Positions 23,339-34,449 of a stretch of 64,000 nt of DNA are shown piece after piece. Under the pieces are notes generated by a model. It was not told the origin of the DNA. It ran no database searches and worked only from the letters and a program-made list of their open reading frames with translations. Source of the stretch: Epithemia pelagica (lineage: Eukaryota > Bacillariophyta > Bacillariophyceae > Surirellales > Surirellaceae); the NCBI GenBank assembly GCA_946965045.2, contig OX337241.1:1240001-1304000 (forward strand), written 5' to 3'. Position numbers and translations under genes: made by a program. Within the stretch, counting starts at the first letter, position 1. Every line of letters begins with the position of its first letter.

Positions 23339-24007
23339 TTGGATCGGCTGCAGCAAGCAAGGATGAGTGAGTTTGAAACAGCACCCAAAAATTCTTTTAC
23401 CCCAGTTGACGCTACGATGGTCGAAGCCACTAATGGCAAAGATCAAGTTACAGCAGCGACGGAACATGACAAGGAGGACGAGAAAACCAGGTTTCACTTT
23501 TTTTGGGAAACAGAATCTCCCTTTTCCCAATGGCACAGGAGTCGGTATACTCTCAATGGATTCTCCTATAGCTGTGCCGAACAAGGAATGATGCACGGCA
23601 AGGCACTCTTGTTTGACGACCAGGAGGTTGCCGCACTCGTACTGCAAACCAACAATCCGAGGAAAATAAAGAGTCTGGGCCGAAAGGTGCAGGGCTTTGA
23701 CGAAAAGGTATGGGAACAAAATAGATGGAAGATTGTCTACGAAAATTCGGTGGCCAAGTTTACCCAAAACGCCCACATGAGAAAAGCACTACTCAGCACT
23801 CAACCGAATTGTCTCTTGGTGGAGGCCTCACCCTCGGATCGGATATGGGGCATTGGTCTTGTCGAAGCCGAGGCTCGACAATTGCCGCCTTCGCAATGGA
23901 AAGGTCTGAACTTACTGGGGCAGATTTTGACGCAAGTTCGTGACGAAATCGCTACTGGAATGCACAATGATTGTATGATTCAACCAGAACACAATGACAA
24001 CAACTAG
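23339..24007 (+). CDS. NADAR (YbiA-like) domain protein
   Basis: Predicted protein of up to 222 residues. NADAR proteins are N-glycosidases linked to riboflavin-intermediate and ADP-ribose-type metabolites. The domain spans about residues 50-205: FHFFWETESPFSQWHRSRYTL matches the opening FW-x-x-x-x-PFSQW block, YSCAEQGMMHGKALLF carries the conserved AEQ segment with its Glu, then come NPRKIKSLGRKVQGFDEKVW and KFTQNAHMRKALLST, and the end SDRIWGIGL is the conserved D-x-x-WG-x-G block. Two starts are possible, ATG 23339 and ATG 23363 (MSEFETAP); the second gives a more typical N-terminus. The roughly 45-residue acidic leader shows no transit peptide, so a cytosolic location is likely. The assignment is confident, the exact substrate unknown. 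Confidence 0.9.
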   Translation: MDRLQQARMSEFETAPKNSFTPVDATMVEATNGKDQVTAATEHDKEDEKTRFHFFWETESPFSQWHRSRYTLNGFSYSCAEQGMMHGKALLFDDQEVAALVLQTNNPRKIKSLGRKVQGFDEKVWEQNRWKIVYENSVAKFTQNAHMRKALLSTQPNCLLVEASPSDRIWGIGLVEAEARQLPPSQWKGLNLLGQILTQVRDEIATGMHNDCMIQPEHNDNN

Positions 24008-24426
24008 GACGACGAACGACTTTCTCAATCTATTCAAGAACTAGGTTGAATAACATTATGATGCCATCTCTGAGCAGGGAATTGCTAACATGCGCCATTT
24101 TCAGCAACTTTCTAGGTAGTAGAGTAGATGGACGGGGAGACAAGGTGAATTGTTTCATGGAGCTTCATCTATTCGTGTAAGGCATCATTTACTTCTATGA
24201 TCCAGAAGCATCAGATGCTATTAAGCTTTTTATGAAGAGTTTATTTCTTATCGTCTATTGTATTGTGGCTTTGATGAAAATGGGCACCCAATCAACAAAC
24301 CCCCTTTATTGTATTCTCGGGATCACCCCCGTTCCACCACGACCCCCTTCCATCCGGTCGCGGTTGATCGGATCATGAATCATGAAGTCCCGCCCAGGAA
24401 ACACGACACACAAGATCTCTCGACAT
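24008..24426. other. Intergenic sequence left of the copia-type element
   Basis: Between the NADAR stop and the left LTR I see no gene. An open frame starting at 24258 runs through this flank into the LTR and is probably chance. Confidence 0.45.
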
Positions 24427-24640
24427 TGTTAGGACAAGTGGATGCGAGTAAGGCAAAGGAAACGAAAAGTGCGACTGAAGAGGAAAAGGCCCAATGGACT
24501 TTGGTGACACGTCAGAGTCATAGGCACAAGATCGAGGCGAAACAAACAAATGAGCCAAGAGGAGGCTCATTCTTTTTAAAATAACACGAGATCATCTCTA
24601 GTGGTTACTTGTACGGTACGACCGGAGTTGTGTTTCAACA
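24427..24640 (+). repeat. 5' LTR of copia-type copy 1
   Basis: 214 bp, TG...CA ends. It differs from the right LTR by a 2-bp insertion (gacacgtcag against gacgtcag) and a single substitution (gccaagagg against gccacgagg), as read by eye. Confidence 0.95.
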
Positions 24641-24677
24641 TATTTTAAAAAGAAAACAATCATTCAGCTTACACTGA

Positions 24678-25280
24678 ATGTCAACTAGTGAAGGCCCGTG
24701 TTCTGAAGGTCCCGCGGATGGTCCAATCTCAAGATTGATAACTGCCTTTATACGCCTCCAACGAACAGAAAAGCGCAAGACCGGCCAGCTGGAACAAGCC
24801 CACGAAGACCGTCTTTGTGCGGTGGACCGCCGGTACTGGGCTGATAAAGCCCAGTTAGAACAGCGCTATCAAGAGGAACGTGCTACTGAGAATACGCGGT
24901 ATAGACAAGCGCTTCGTGAAGCAAGAAACCAGTTTGAAGCCGACTCAGGAGCAGTATACAGAACAGCACTTGAAGGAGAAGAACATCTTTTGGGACAAGC
25001 AGAACGAGGTGAACTACTACCTGAAGCAGCAGCAGTTGAAGTTGAAGACACAGAAGAACAAGAAGTAGAAGACGTGATTCAAGTTCACTCGAAAGTCTCA
25101 GTCCTCACTCCTGTCAAGTTGGCGCAACACGCTAGGGGGATTTCGAATCTTCAAGGGACTGTCGTGAGATACACAAAGTCGGGCGAGCAAGTTTGGGTCC
25201 GCATTTGGAACAAGATCACGAACAAGTTTGAAGAACATCGAAGACAACTCAACAACGTGAAACTCATCCAAGAATCATAA
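24678..25280 (+). CDS. Element-encoded ORF1, coiled-coil protein of unknown function
   Basis: This 200-codon open frame begins 38 bp after the left LTR and stops 2 bp before the next ATG of the element. The middle is a charged helix rich in Glu, Arg, Lys and Gln (about residues 30-110, for example QLEQAHEDRL and KAQLEQRYQEERA), so a coiled coil is likely. The last 60 residues (LQGTVVRYTKSGEQVWVRIW) look like a small beta-rich domain. I do not recognise the family. Its position suggests a structural or RNA-binding role ahead of gag, either as a separate small gag component or as an element-specific accessory. Unlike the downstream frames it is unbroken. Confidence 0.6.
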   Translation: MSTSEGPCSEGPADGPISRLITAFIRLQRTEKRKTGQLEQAHEDRLCAVDRRYWADKAQLEQRYQEERATENTRYRQALREARNQFEADSGAVYRTALEGEEHLLGQAERGELLPEAAAVEVEDTEEQEVEDVIQVHSKVSVLTPVKLAQHARGISNLQGTVVRYTKSGEQVWVRIWNKITNKFEEHRRQLNNVKLIQES

Positions 25281-25282
25281 GC

Positions 25283-28200
25283 ATGTCAGAAGCAAGACCT
25301 GACCAAGTGGACTCAGGTGGTCGAGGACGAGGACAACAAGGACGAGGTAGAGGAAACCAAGGCCGTGGTCGTGGCGGACGCAACCGAGGAGGTACAACTA
25401 GTAAATTTGAAGGACAAGAGCCCTTGCTCAAAGGGTGCATTTTCGATTACGCTGAAGACTCCCAAGCGAAGAGATACTTAAAAGACATAGAACTATTAAT
25501 CGGTTACATCGGAACCAAGTTCTCGAAATACAACCAAGATTTTCAAGTCGCTGTGGAGAACCTCAACCTACAAGACCCAGTTGCACCAACGGAGCCAGGA
25601 CCTACTGCAACCAACATCCAAGTCGAAGCTTGGAAGATGGAACATAAGCGAATGATGGATAAGCGAGATGCAGTGGCAGATTTTCGATCTGCTCTATATA
25701 GTATTATATTGGGACAGTCAACAGAACTCCTCAAGGATAAACTTCGTGCTCACAAAGACTTTGGATCAATTCAAACCAAGAGAGACGGGATTGAGTTATT
25801 GCAGCTCATAAAAACAACTACCTTCACCTACCAGCCTGGGAGGAGTTTACACTGGAATGGCAATGGATCAAATCCGGTTTGACTTTTATCACTTGAAACG
25901 GCATCCCGGTCAGAGTGTCCACCAGTTCTATGAAGTGTTTAAGGCGAAGGTGAAAGTGATAGAGGAACTTGGAATTATCCTTTGTGATGCTGCCTATGTT
26001 GAAGAGATTGCTAAGAAAAATGGACGTTCTGGCAACGCCATCGATAAGGATACAATAGAAGCTCAAGAAAGAATGATCGCCAATCGCTTCATTCGAGCAT
26101 GCCAGCAGAAGGAATATGAAGCTCATCTTCATAACAACTCCCTAGATGGACAGAATATTTATCCAGCTACCTTGGCCGACGCTAGAGCAATCATGGATGC
26201 AAGAATGTCAAGAAAACAAGAACAACAGAGTCAACATGATACGACAAATGCAAATGGAGGTACTGGTGTTGCATTCATCACCGATTCAACAACAACTACA
26301 AATCAAGGCGACACCCAAGGTGGTGCCAATCAACAAGGTTCGAATCATACTGACCATATATCAACTGTTATTCCAACCTCACCTGTTCTTTCTCTTTCAA
26401 CTTCCCAGACTAACATACCCAAGACCTGGATCCTACTCGACAACCAGGCAACAGTCCATGTCTTTTCAAATCCACAACTTCTACGAAATCAACCATCCAA
26501 GGCCCCACATCAGATAACAATACGGGGACATGGGGGATCCAGGACAACAGCACTTCAAGGCAAATTTGACCCTTATGGAACGGTCTGGTTTGACCAAGGG
26601 GGCTGGGTCAACATCCTCTCATTCTATATCATTACCAAAACCCACAAGATCAAGTACAACGACGACAACGATACATTCACAGTAAATGGAGACCAGGTGG
26701 ACTGCTTCAAATCAAATGGAGAGGGCTTGTATTATACTGAGTGTAATTCAGATAATAAATCATGCCTAGTCACCACAGTGTCTAAGAATAAGCAATGATA
26801 TACGGAGAATGAAGTTGCTCGTGCTAAGGGAGTCCGGTCGCTTCAAGCAAAAGTAGGGCGACCAAGTGACCGTGAACTGTGTAAGATTCTGGACTCAAAT
26901 TTACTTCCGAATTGCCCATTCACGAGTCATGATGTCAAGTTAGCAATGAAAATCTTTGGACCCGACATAGGGATCCTAAAAGGAAAAACAACGCGAAGAC
27001 GCCCACACAAAGTGGAATTCCAAGAACTCGGCGACGTCCCCATCCCGGACAAACACAAAGATGTTGTTCTCAGCATGGATGTCATGCATGTTAATGGCGT
27101 GGGTTTCCTTGTCACCATCTCTCAGAATATCAAGTTTGGGACAGTCCATACCCTACCGTCAGTTACAGATCAGTCTGTCATTACGGCAATCAAACAGGTA
27201 GCGTCAATATATCGACGAGGAGATCTGAGACCACGTGTTCTCTTAGCTGATGGAGCCTTTGATACGACAGAGATCAATGCAGCACTCAACAACATTGGGA
27301 TCAAGCTCAACCCAACTTCAAGAGAAGAACATGTTGGAGAGGTGGAGCGATACATACGAACGCTCAAGGAACGAATGCGTTGTGTTTATAACACACTCCC
27401 ATTTCGCTATGTCCCAAGAATTATGGTGATTGAACTGGCAAAGTATGCTTGTTATTGGCTGAACGCTTTTCCAGCATCCCAAGGACTTTCCAACACGCTC
27501 AGTCCTAGAACTCTCGTAACTGGGAAAATGATTGACTTTAATCGTCACTGCAAATTTGAATTTGGTCAGTACGTCCAAACCCACGAGCAGCATTCAAACA
27601 ACATGGGCCCAAGAACAGTGGGAGCAATTGCCCTTCGCCCTACAGGGAACCGCCAGGGAGGATACTACTTCATGAGCCTGGTCACTGGCCGAATCATCAA
27701 CAGGAATCATGCAACAATTGTGCCAATGCCTGAAGGCATCGAAAAACGCGTGTATGACTTCACCAATGCGCAAGATCCGTACCCTAATTTGGCATTTGGC
27801 AACCGTGACAACCGAATTGTAGCCTCGAATTTGATGATGATGATGAATCAAACGATGAGGAATTCATTGTTGACGAAGAAGAGCAAGATATTGATCTTAG
27901 GTATGATGAAGAGTATATTGACGGCGAGCTAGAAGAAGTGGATGAAGAGGTAGACGAGGAAGATGAAAACCATGGATTGGGTATGGAGGTCATCGGTGAG
28001 GAAGAGGAAGGAATAGGTGATCCAATGGAGGAGATGGAGAAAAATCAAGGAGTGGGGGATCAAGGAGTGGAGGATGTGGAAAATGATGATCAAGTATTCG
28101 ACCAACCATCAGTAGAAGGAGAACCTTTCGATGGTCCGATCAATGCTCCAGCTGAAAATCCAGGAGTGGAGCAGTATCACGAAGGAGAACTCAATGAAAA

Positions 28201-30193
28201 TCCTGTATTGGCAAATGAGATTGACCAACAGGACGAACAAAATATAGTATATTTTGTTGATCAAGCCGTGGCAGACAACAGGTTAGCAGAGAACCAAGCT
28301 GAGCCGGCCCTGGAACCAGAACCCAGAACAGAACCCACTGCAGCACCAAGTGGCGACAGAGACCCATCTGAACAACGATACAATCTACGTACAAATCGAG
28401 AACGTAGCTACGTGCATAGATATGAACATGATATCTATGTGACGAGCGCTACCAACGAAACTCCACAGATGGGTATGAAACAAGGAGTGAGGATGTTTGG
28501 AGATCTGGGAGTCTCGGCAGTAAAGAAAGAAGTTCTACAACTTCATGACCGAGAAGTGATTTGGGCAATTCACAAGAGCCAACTTACAAAAGAACAAATA
28601 CGCCAAGCCTTAGGATACTTGATGTTCCTAAAGAGAAAAAGGAATGGGAAAATCAAAGGTCGTGGTTGTGCAGACGGTAGAAAGCAGCGGGGTCATATTG
28701 CAAAGGAAGACACAGTCTCACCAACAGTATCAACCGAAGCGGTATTTATCACGGCAATAGTTGACGCGATGGAGAAGCGAGAGGTGGCAGTAGTTGACAT
28801 ACCAGGTGCATTTATGCAAGTAATCATGGACAAGGACGTCTATATGCGCATAACGGGACTGATGGTCGACCTCTTGATCGAAATTGACAAAAGCTACGAA
28901 CAATTTGTGGTTTATGAACGTGGAGAAAAAGTTATATATGTGGAATGACTACGAGCTCTATACAGTACACTCAGAGTAGCAAGACTATTTTGGGAGAAGC
29001 TCACAAGTGTTCTGAAAAGCTGGGGCTTCGAGATTAATCCATACGATTCTTGTGTGGCAAACAAAACAATCAACGGCCATCAGTGTACTCTTACCTGGCA
29101 TGTGGACAATCTTGAGATCTCTCACAAAGATCCTGCCGTGGTAACGCAAATCATTAAGGATTTGAAGAACACTTTTGCCACCCTTGGTGAACTGTCCATT
29201 TCACGTGGCAAGCGTCATGATTATTTGGGAATGTGGTTGGACTTTAGTGAGCCCGGTACCCTTATGGTCGATATGCAATTATACATCCAAGGATTGATTG
29301 AGGAAGTGCCAAAGGAATTTCATGGCAAAGCCTTGACACCAGCAGCTAATCATCTCTTCATGGTGACAGAAGAGTCCCCAAAACTGAAACAAGACCAAGC
29401 CGACTATTTCCATAGTCTCACTATGCAGCTCATGTATTTGGCCCAACGGGCACGACCTGATTTGAGAGCAACTCTGGCTTTCTTGAGTACTCGAGTTTCT
29501 GAGCCAACTGAGGAGGACTGGAGGAAACTCTCCCGACTGATGAAATACCTGCAGTCGACAAAAGACCTCCTGTTACGCCTCAACTGTGATGGGAGTGGCA
29601 TTGTCAAATGGTGGATTGATGCGTCATACGCAATTCATCCAAACATGCGTGGACATACTGGAGCAGTCATGTCAATGGGACAAGGGGCCGCTCTGAGCAT
29701 GTCAAGCAAGCAAAAATTAGTTGCCAGAAGTTCGACTGAAAGCGAACTAATTGGGGTCCACGATGGACTTCCATTGATCATGTGGAGTAAGCAATTTATG
29801 GAGGCCCAAGGCTATCCAATAAAGGACGTGATCTTGTATCAAGATAACAAGAGTACCATCTTGCTCGAGAAAAATGGACGTGCGTCAAGCGGCAAACGAA
29901 CAAAACATATCAACATCAGATATTTCTATATCAAGGATCGTGTTGACAAGAAAGACTTACGAATTGAATATTGCCCGACTGAAGAAATGATCGCTGACTT
30001 CCACACGAAGCCGTTGCAAGGATCCATCTTCTATACTTTTCGTGATGCCCTAATGAATATCCCGAGAACTAGTAAATACCATTCCTCACGAAGGAGTGTG
30101 TTAGGACAAGTGGATGCGAGTAAGGCAAAGGAAACGAAAAGTGCGACTGAAGAGGAAAAGGCCCAATGGACTTTGGTGACGTCAGAGTCATAG
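25283..30193 (+). pseudogene. Broken copia-type gag-pol of copy 1
   Basis: The reading runs through several frames. 25283-25882 carries an RGG-rich N-terminus (GRGRGNQGRGRGGRNRGG) and the start of gag. A frame change near 25840-25860 leads to 25857-26798, with gag, the protease motif LLDNQATVHVF and a stop at 26796. Integrase follows at 26799-27830 (catalytic-type Asp in SMDVMHV and LADGAF, and Glu in EEHVGEVERY). A shift near 27830 gives an Asp/Glu-rich linker and the start of reverse transcriptase, interrupted by TGA at 28946. The rest of RT and RNase H runs to 30193. The catalytic box reads HVDN instead of YVDD or HVDD. The last roughly 31 codons are read from the 3' LTR. The copy cannot make its own full polyprotein. 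Confidence 0.88.
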
Positions 30194-30310
30194 GCACAAG
30201 ATCGAGGCGAAACAAACAAATGAGCCACGAGGAGGCTCATTCTTTTTAAAATAACACGAGATCATCTCTAGTGGTTACTTGTACGGTACGACCGGAGTTG
30301 TGTTTCAACA
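30099..30310 (+). repeat. 3' LTR of copia-type copy 1
   Basis: 212 bp, starting tgttagg and ending tcaaca, preceded by a purine stretch (acgaaggag) that could be the plus-strand primer site. It ends 100 bp before the start codon of the following Kir gene. Confidence 0.95.
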
Positions 30311-30410
30311 GGAACACTTCCTTATCTTGGAGCTCTCGGTGGGAAGTCAAAGAAGGGAATAGGAAAGCTCGAATAGGAAGGTCTCCAGAGAAGAACCAAA
30401 GACAAAAAGG

Positions 30411-32624
30411 ATGACAGAAGGGGGCGATGTGAATCTGGATCAAATTAAGCGCAAAACAGTTGCCTTTCAAGATCCCGAGCAAGACGGTCATGGCCCAAAC
30501 GATTCCTCGTCGTCCCTCGTAGGGAAGAATGACGAGAATAACAGCACCCACCCCAACCGCACTATGCTTCCAAGGGACAATCCTACTCGAAAAAGTGTTC
30601 GTGACATGGCCAATTCGATTCAGCATCATGCGACAGCGGCAGCCAGTGCCGTCACCAAATCCATTTTATTGGGAGCATGCGACAAGGATGTAGTGGGAGT
30701 TCGAGAAGCGGGAGATCACATTGATTTACGAACAGGCATGACGACGACTCGGTACCAAACCATCCATATGGTGTCTAAAGAGGATCAGCAACCCATGCGT
30801 GCTACTCTCCGAAGACGACGAGGGACTCACAGTAGTGTGACGACTAAACCAGACCAGGCATACATGAACAGTGATAACGATCAGAACAATGCTCCCAATG
30901 CTGGAAGCTCTGCGAATCAAACCGGGTCCTCTCCTGTCGAGGATACGAAACGCTACCGAATCATCTCTGGCACCAACTCCATGAAAACATCTCGGCTGCG
31001 AAAAATCATTCAACAAGACGAAGATTTTATTCTTGCTTCCATTACTGGATTCTTTCGTTGGACCTTTACAGCAACCTTTATGGAAGTGTTTTTCGTCAGC
31101 TTTCTGGGATTCATGGTGTTGATCATCATATTTGCCCTGTTTGTGTATTGGATCGACCGTCATCAACCGGAGTGCGTTGCTGGGGTAGACCGTGAAAACG
31201 GTGCACATAACATTGATTTTGTGGATGCATACCATCTTTCTTGGACCGTAAGTAAAAATTACAACAGTGGCACTGCAGTGAATCTTTTTCTCTCCTGCCA
31301 CCATTACCTCATCGCCCCTTTCTGGTGCTAGACTCTCAGCACGGTCGGATATGGTATCGTTGCACCAGGTCTTACGAGTGCTGTAACAGACAGCAAACAT
31401 TCGTGTCGCGGCATTAACATTTTAATGGCGTTTGAATCATTTGTGGGGGTGCTGTTTGCCAGTATTATTGGAGCAACTCTATTCGGCAAAGTCGCCCGAA
31501 TCCAATCCATTGCCCCGGTCAAATTCAGTGATCCAATTGTGGTCCGTTATGATACGGGCTGCGACCAACCGGATCCACAAGACCCAGCGGATCGATCCAC
31601 ATTGATGGATGAATGCATGGTCGATGGTGAAATTCCCTGTCCAATTCTGGAATTCCGTATGATCAACACCATATGGAATCTCAAAGGAGGCGAAATCATG
31701 GATGCTACTGTTTCTTTGGTTGTTTCGAGATTAGCCAATGCAAGCAAAAGTGTCGCCAAAGATAAAATCAAACAACAACCGAAGCGAAGACGGAAATTGC
31801 GTCCATTAGCATTTCAAAACACGACGACTTCTGCAGACTCAAAGTCTTTGTCTACGGTCTCGTTGTTGGGTCCAACACACTCTAGTTTGTCGCAATCGGG
31901 CAGTGTCATTCAGCGCTTGAATAGAAGTCTCGTGGCAAGTGCGATCCTCCAGTCTCGTCTTCCCGAATCAGCATCACCTCATGCGGAAGAAGAGGCAGCC
32001 TACAATATTGCGAAGATGGCCGCTCTGAGTGTTCTGGAACCCCCTTCTGTAATTGCGGTGGAGGAACATGTGGGAAGTGACGAATTGGCCCCCTGTTCCA
32101 TTTTTGAACGACTGGAGGTGGAAACCGATCGGCACCCATTCTTTCGACGGCTTTGGACAATTCGGCATGTATGCAACGAAAATTCACCATTGTTGCCCAA
32201 TCGTATACGAAGAAAGATCCAAGAAAACAATGGATATTGGCCTCGGGAGCTAAACAGTTATGATGAGGTGCGACGAGTTCTCAATTTTCACGAAATCATT
32301 GTAAGCTTCTCGGGAACCGCCAATGCCAGTGGGTCCTCCGTATTTGCGCAAAAGGTGTACTCCTATGTCGATATGGTTGTTGGATACTCCTTTGCCAATG
32401 TGCTGAATAAGGATAAGGAAGGCAAGTTGATTGTAGACGAGCACCTGTTGAATGACGTGAAGGAACAAATTGGGGGCGGTGCGGAACCCATCAACACACA
32501 GGATGTACCCATTTTCTCGGGTTACGCCGCTCCCACGGATTCCATGTCACCAATCATCAGCCAACTGACACTTGTGGACGAAGATCTACCGTCCAGTATT
32601 ATGGACGACTTGGAGGATACATAA
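30411..32624 (+). CDS. Kir-type inward-rectifier potassium channel 1
   Basis: Two exons, 30411-31247 (279 codons) and 31332-32624, with an 84-bp intron (gtaagt...ctag), give about 709 residues. A long polar N-terminal region of about 220 residues precedes membrane helix 1 (about 222-248, VFFVSFLGFMVLIIIFALF). The pore loop DAYHLSWT is joined across the intron to TLSTVGYG, which holds the K+ selectivity filter. Helix 2 is ILMAFESFVGVLFASIIGATLFG, followed by the Kir cytoplasmic immunoglobulin-like domain: KFSDPIVVRY, CPILEFRMINT and, near the end, VSFSGTANASGSSVFA. A low-complexity insertion splits that domain, as in its paralogue. It should conduct K+ across the plasma membrane or an internal membrane. 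A retrotransposon LTR sits immediately upstream, so its promoter may be altered. Confidence 0.92.
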
Positions 32625-32791
32625 ACCTTGGAAGCAACCTTCGACATTGGTGATGGTTGCCGTGTTGGACCTTGTCAAGGTGCATTGTTATCAGATGGGG
32701 AATCATACATTTGAGACTAGGGGGAGTAGAAAATTAGAGTGCAATTGAACTTTTGTATTTTGTGTGCCAAAGGGAACAGACAAATTCATGT

Positions 32792-34111
32792 TTATTTTCG
32801 TTTCTTGGCATCCCCACTTTTTCTGCCGTCCGTGACGTTCTTGTCAGCTGTTCCTCGTACTTCCCTTTCTCGAACGATTCGTTTCGTGCTTTTGCTGTAA
32901 GTGACTCGTCGTGGCGGGTTTCGTAAAGAGTTGTGCCCTGACGAGTTGAATACGAATCGGCTCATCAAGAACCACACAATGGCTCCCATGGTACAGCCAA
33001 CAATACCAATCATGCTCAATCGAGTCTTGAGCAAATGTACGAGTCTGACGGGCATGTGTAACTGAGACCATGCATCAAAGTAGGGAGACGTTTCCAGTAA
33101 TTCCGCTCGTTGACCATCCGATAGAACAAAGAAAAAGAAAAGTCGAGTGTGCAGTAGGGTTCCTTCCAATACAATGGCTTGCCACAGCGCATTCAAATCG
33201 GCCGGCGAGGCATAATTTTCCGTGACACCAATGCAATCTTCAAAGTTGTACACGGAATGCACTCGACCATAGGGCAAATACAGCGTTTCTCCTGGTTTCT
33301 GTAACACGTGTATGGTATCACTAGAGATCTTATGTGTATTGTTGCCGACGGCAGCATACCAGTGTTTGGTAGTGTAGTTCGAAGCTGAGCAGGACGGATC
33401 GCAGACAAGCTCATCCTCATCTACTTCCCCTGGTGGGAACAGGATCCACCACTTGTATCCCTGAAGGGCGGTATTCCAGGCATCGGTCGCTGACGGATCC
33501 AAGTGAGGATTGGTGCCACTTGTTTTACTGCCCATGACAAACCAGCGTCGAGGTCCATAATTCGGTGGAAAGTCTCTCAAGTTGGCATAGAGATCGACCT
33601 GTCGAAACGGCAACGGAACTTCAAACTCGTCCTTCAATGCCCACACACCAGCCGTTTCTCGAAGTTGATCAAAGATATAGAAGAATTTATGGTTTTGAAT
33701 GGCATGTCGAATTTCATTCCAAGTTGCCATTTTCCATTTTTCTTGTTGCACATCAAAGGTTGTCTTGAATTTTCGAGCCATCGAAAAGTTTCGCTCTGCC
33801 AAGCGATCAAATTGCCATTCTCGCAGTGCCGGCCAAGAATCGGCACAACCTTGCAATATTACTGGTATACGAGGCAATTCGTATCTGTGATAAAACTCCT
33901 GCCGAGAAATATTGCAGGAAATTCTTTCCAACCCGTCCATGGCTTGGACTTGCTCCGCAGTCAGTAAGGGCTCATCATGACGACAACAAATGATGTTCGT
34001 TGCTAAATCTTGATCGTTTCCACCTGAATTTAATGTAGACGCATCTTCGACCGCAGACGTAATCACAAATAATGTGAACGCTACCAAAACGAAGACTTTG
34101 AATAACGCCAT
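32792..34111 (-). CDS. JmjC-domain protein with signal peptide and C-terminal membrane anchor
   Basis: Predicted 439 residues when started at 34111 (MALFKVFVLVAFTLFVITSA), which gives a clean signal peptide; an in-frame ATG at 34228 would bury it. The cupin fold shows DGLERISCNISRQEF, the Fe(II) ligands in GTNPHLDPS (His near 203, Asp near 205), a WILFPPGE strand, and the distal ligand in YGRVHSVYN (His near 285), so the 2-oxoglutarate oxygenase triad is complete. A hydrophobic helix at about 365-387 (GIVGCTMGAIVWFLM) is followed by a basic tail that ends KKRK, which fits a dilysine ER-retrieval signal. Together this suggests a type I ER membrane hydroxylase with the catalytic domain in the lumen, not a histone demethylase. 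Substrate unknown. It lies between two related Kir genes and ends convergently with the first. Confidence 0.87.
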   Translation of the reverse strand: MALFKVFVLVAFTLFVITSAVEDASTLNSGGNDQDLATNIICCRHDEPLLTAEQVQAMDGLERISCNISRQEFYHRYELPRIPVILQGCADSWPALREWQFDRLAERNFSMARKFKTTFDVQQEKWKMATWNEIRHAIQNHKFFYIFDQLRETAGVWALKDEFEVPLPFRQVDLYANLRDFPPNYGPRRWFVMGSKTSGTNPHLDPSATDAWNTALQGYKWWILFPPGEVDEDELVCDPSCSASNYTTKHWYAAVGNNTHKISSDTIHVLQKPGETLYLPYGRVHSVYNFEDCIGVTENYASPADLNALWQAIVLEGTLLHTRLFFFFVLSDGQRAELLETSPYFDAWSQLHMPVRLVHLLKTRLSMIGIVGCTMGAIVWFLMSRFVFNSSGHNSLRNPPRRVTYSKSTKRIVREREVRGTADKNVTDGRKSGDAKKRK

Positions 34112-34449
34112 TTCCCGGTCAAGGCAAGACTGCGTCAACGTCGAGAGTGCAAAAAAGGAAAAAGATGAGGCGACAAAAAAATTTGTATCAAACACAGAAA
34201 GCGGGGTGATCTTTCTATGACCCCCCAAATTCTATGTCGTGACTGAATCGAAATGCAAAAATGGGACTGAATTAGCCGAATCTCTACCATTTGTCTGTTG
34301 AGAGTGTGTCAAAGATTGGGATGAAGAGAGCTGACGGAGTATAGTATGGGACCAAAGCATAAATATGTTTTGATAAACAAACAAACATTAAAGTTAAAAG
34401 AATGACAATTCCATCAATAATCCTCGAAAAAGAGAAACGTCTCAGTTTG
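34112..34449. other. Short intergenic region, JmjC / Kir 2
   Basis: This 340-bp region is upstream of the JmjC gene and downstream of the second Kir gene. No gene is seen. Confidence 0.5.

Larger units (their letters stand above)
24427..30310 (+). mobile_element. Decayed Ty1/copia-type LTR retrotransposon (copy 1)
   Basis: The element is about 5.9 kb, bounded by LTRs that start tgttagg and end caaca. Its internal order is gag, protease, integrase, reverse transcriptase, RNase H, which is the copia order. The coding part is broken by frameshifts and stops, yet the LTRs are nearly identical. I see no 5-bp target duplication: the left flank is gacat and the right flank is ggaac. The right end lies 100 bp upstream of a Kir channel start codon on the same strand. 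Confidence 0.92.

Noticed and set aside
24258-24584. Open frame crossing from the flank into the left LTR
   Set aside because: Half of it is LTR sequence read in the pol frame; the flank part has no recognisable domain.
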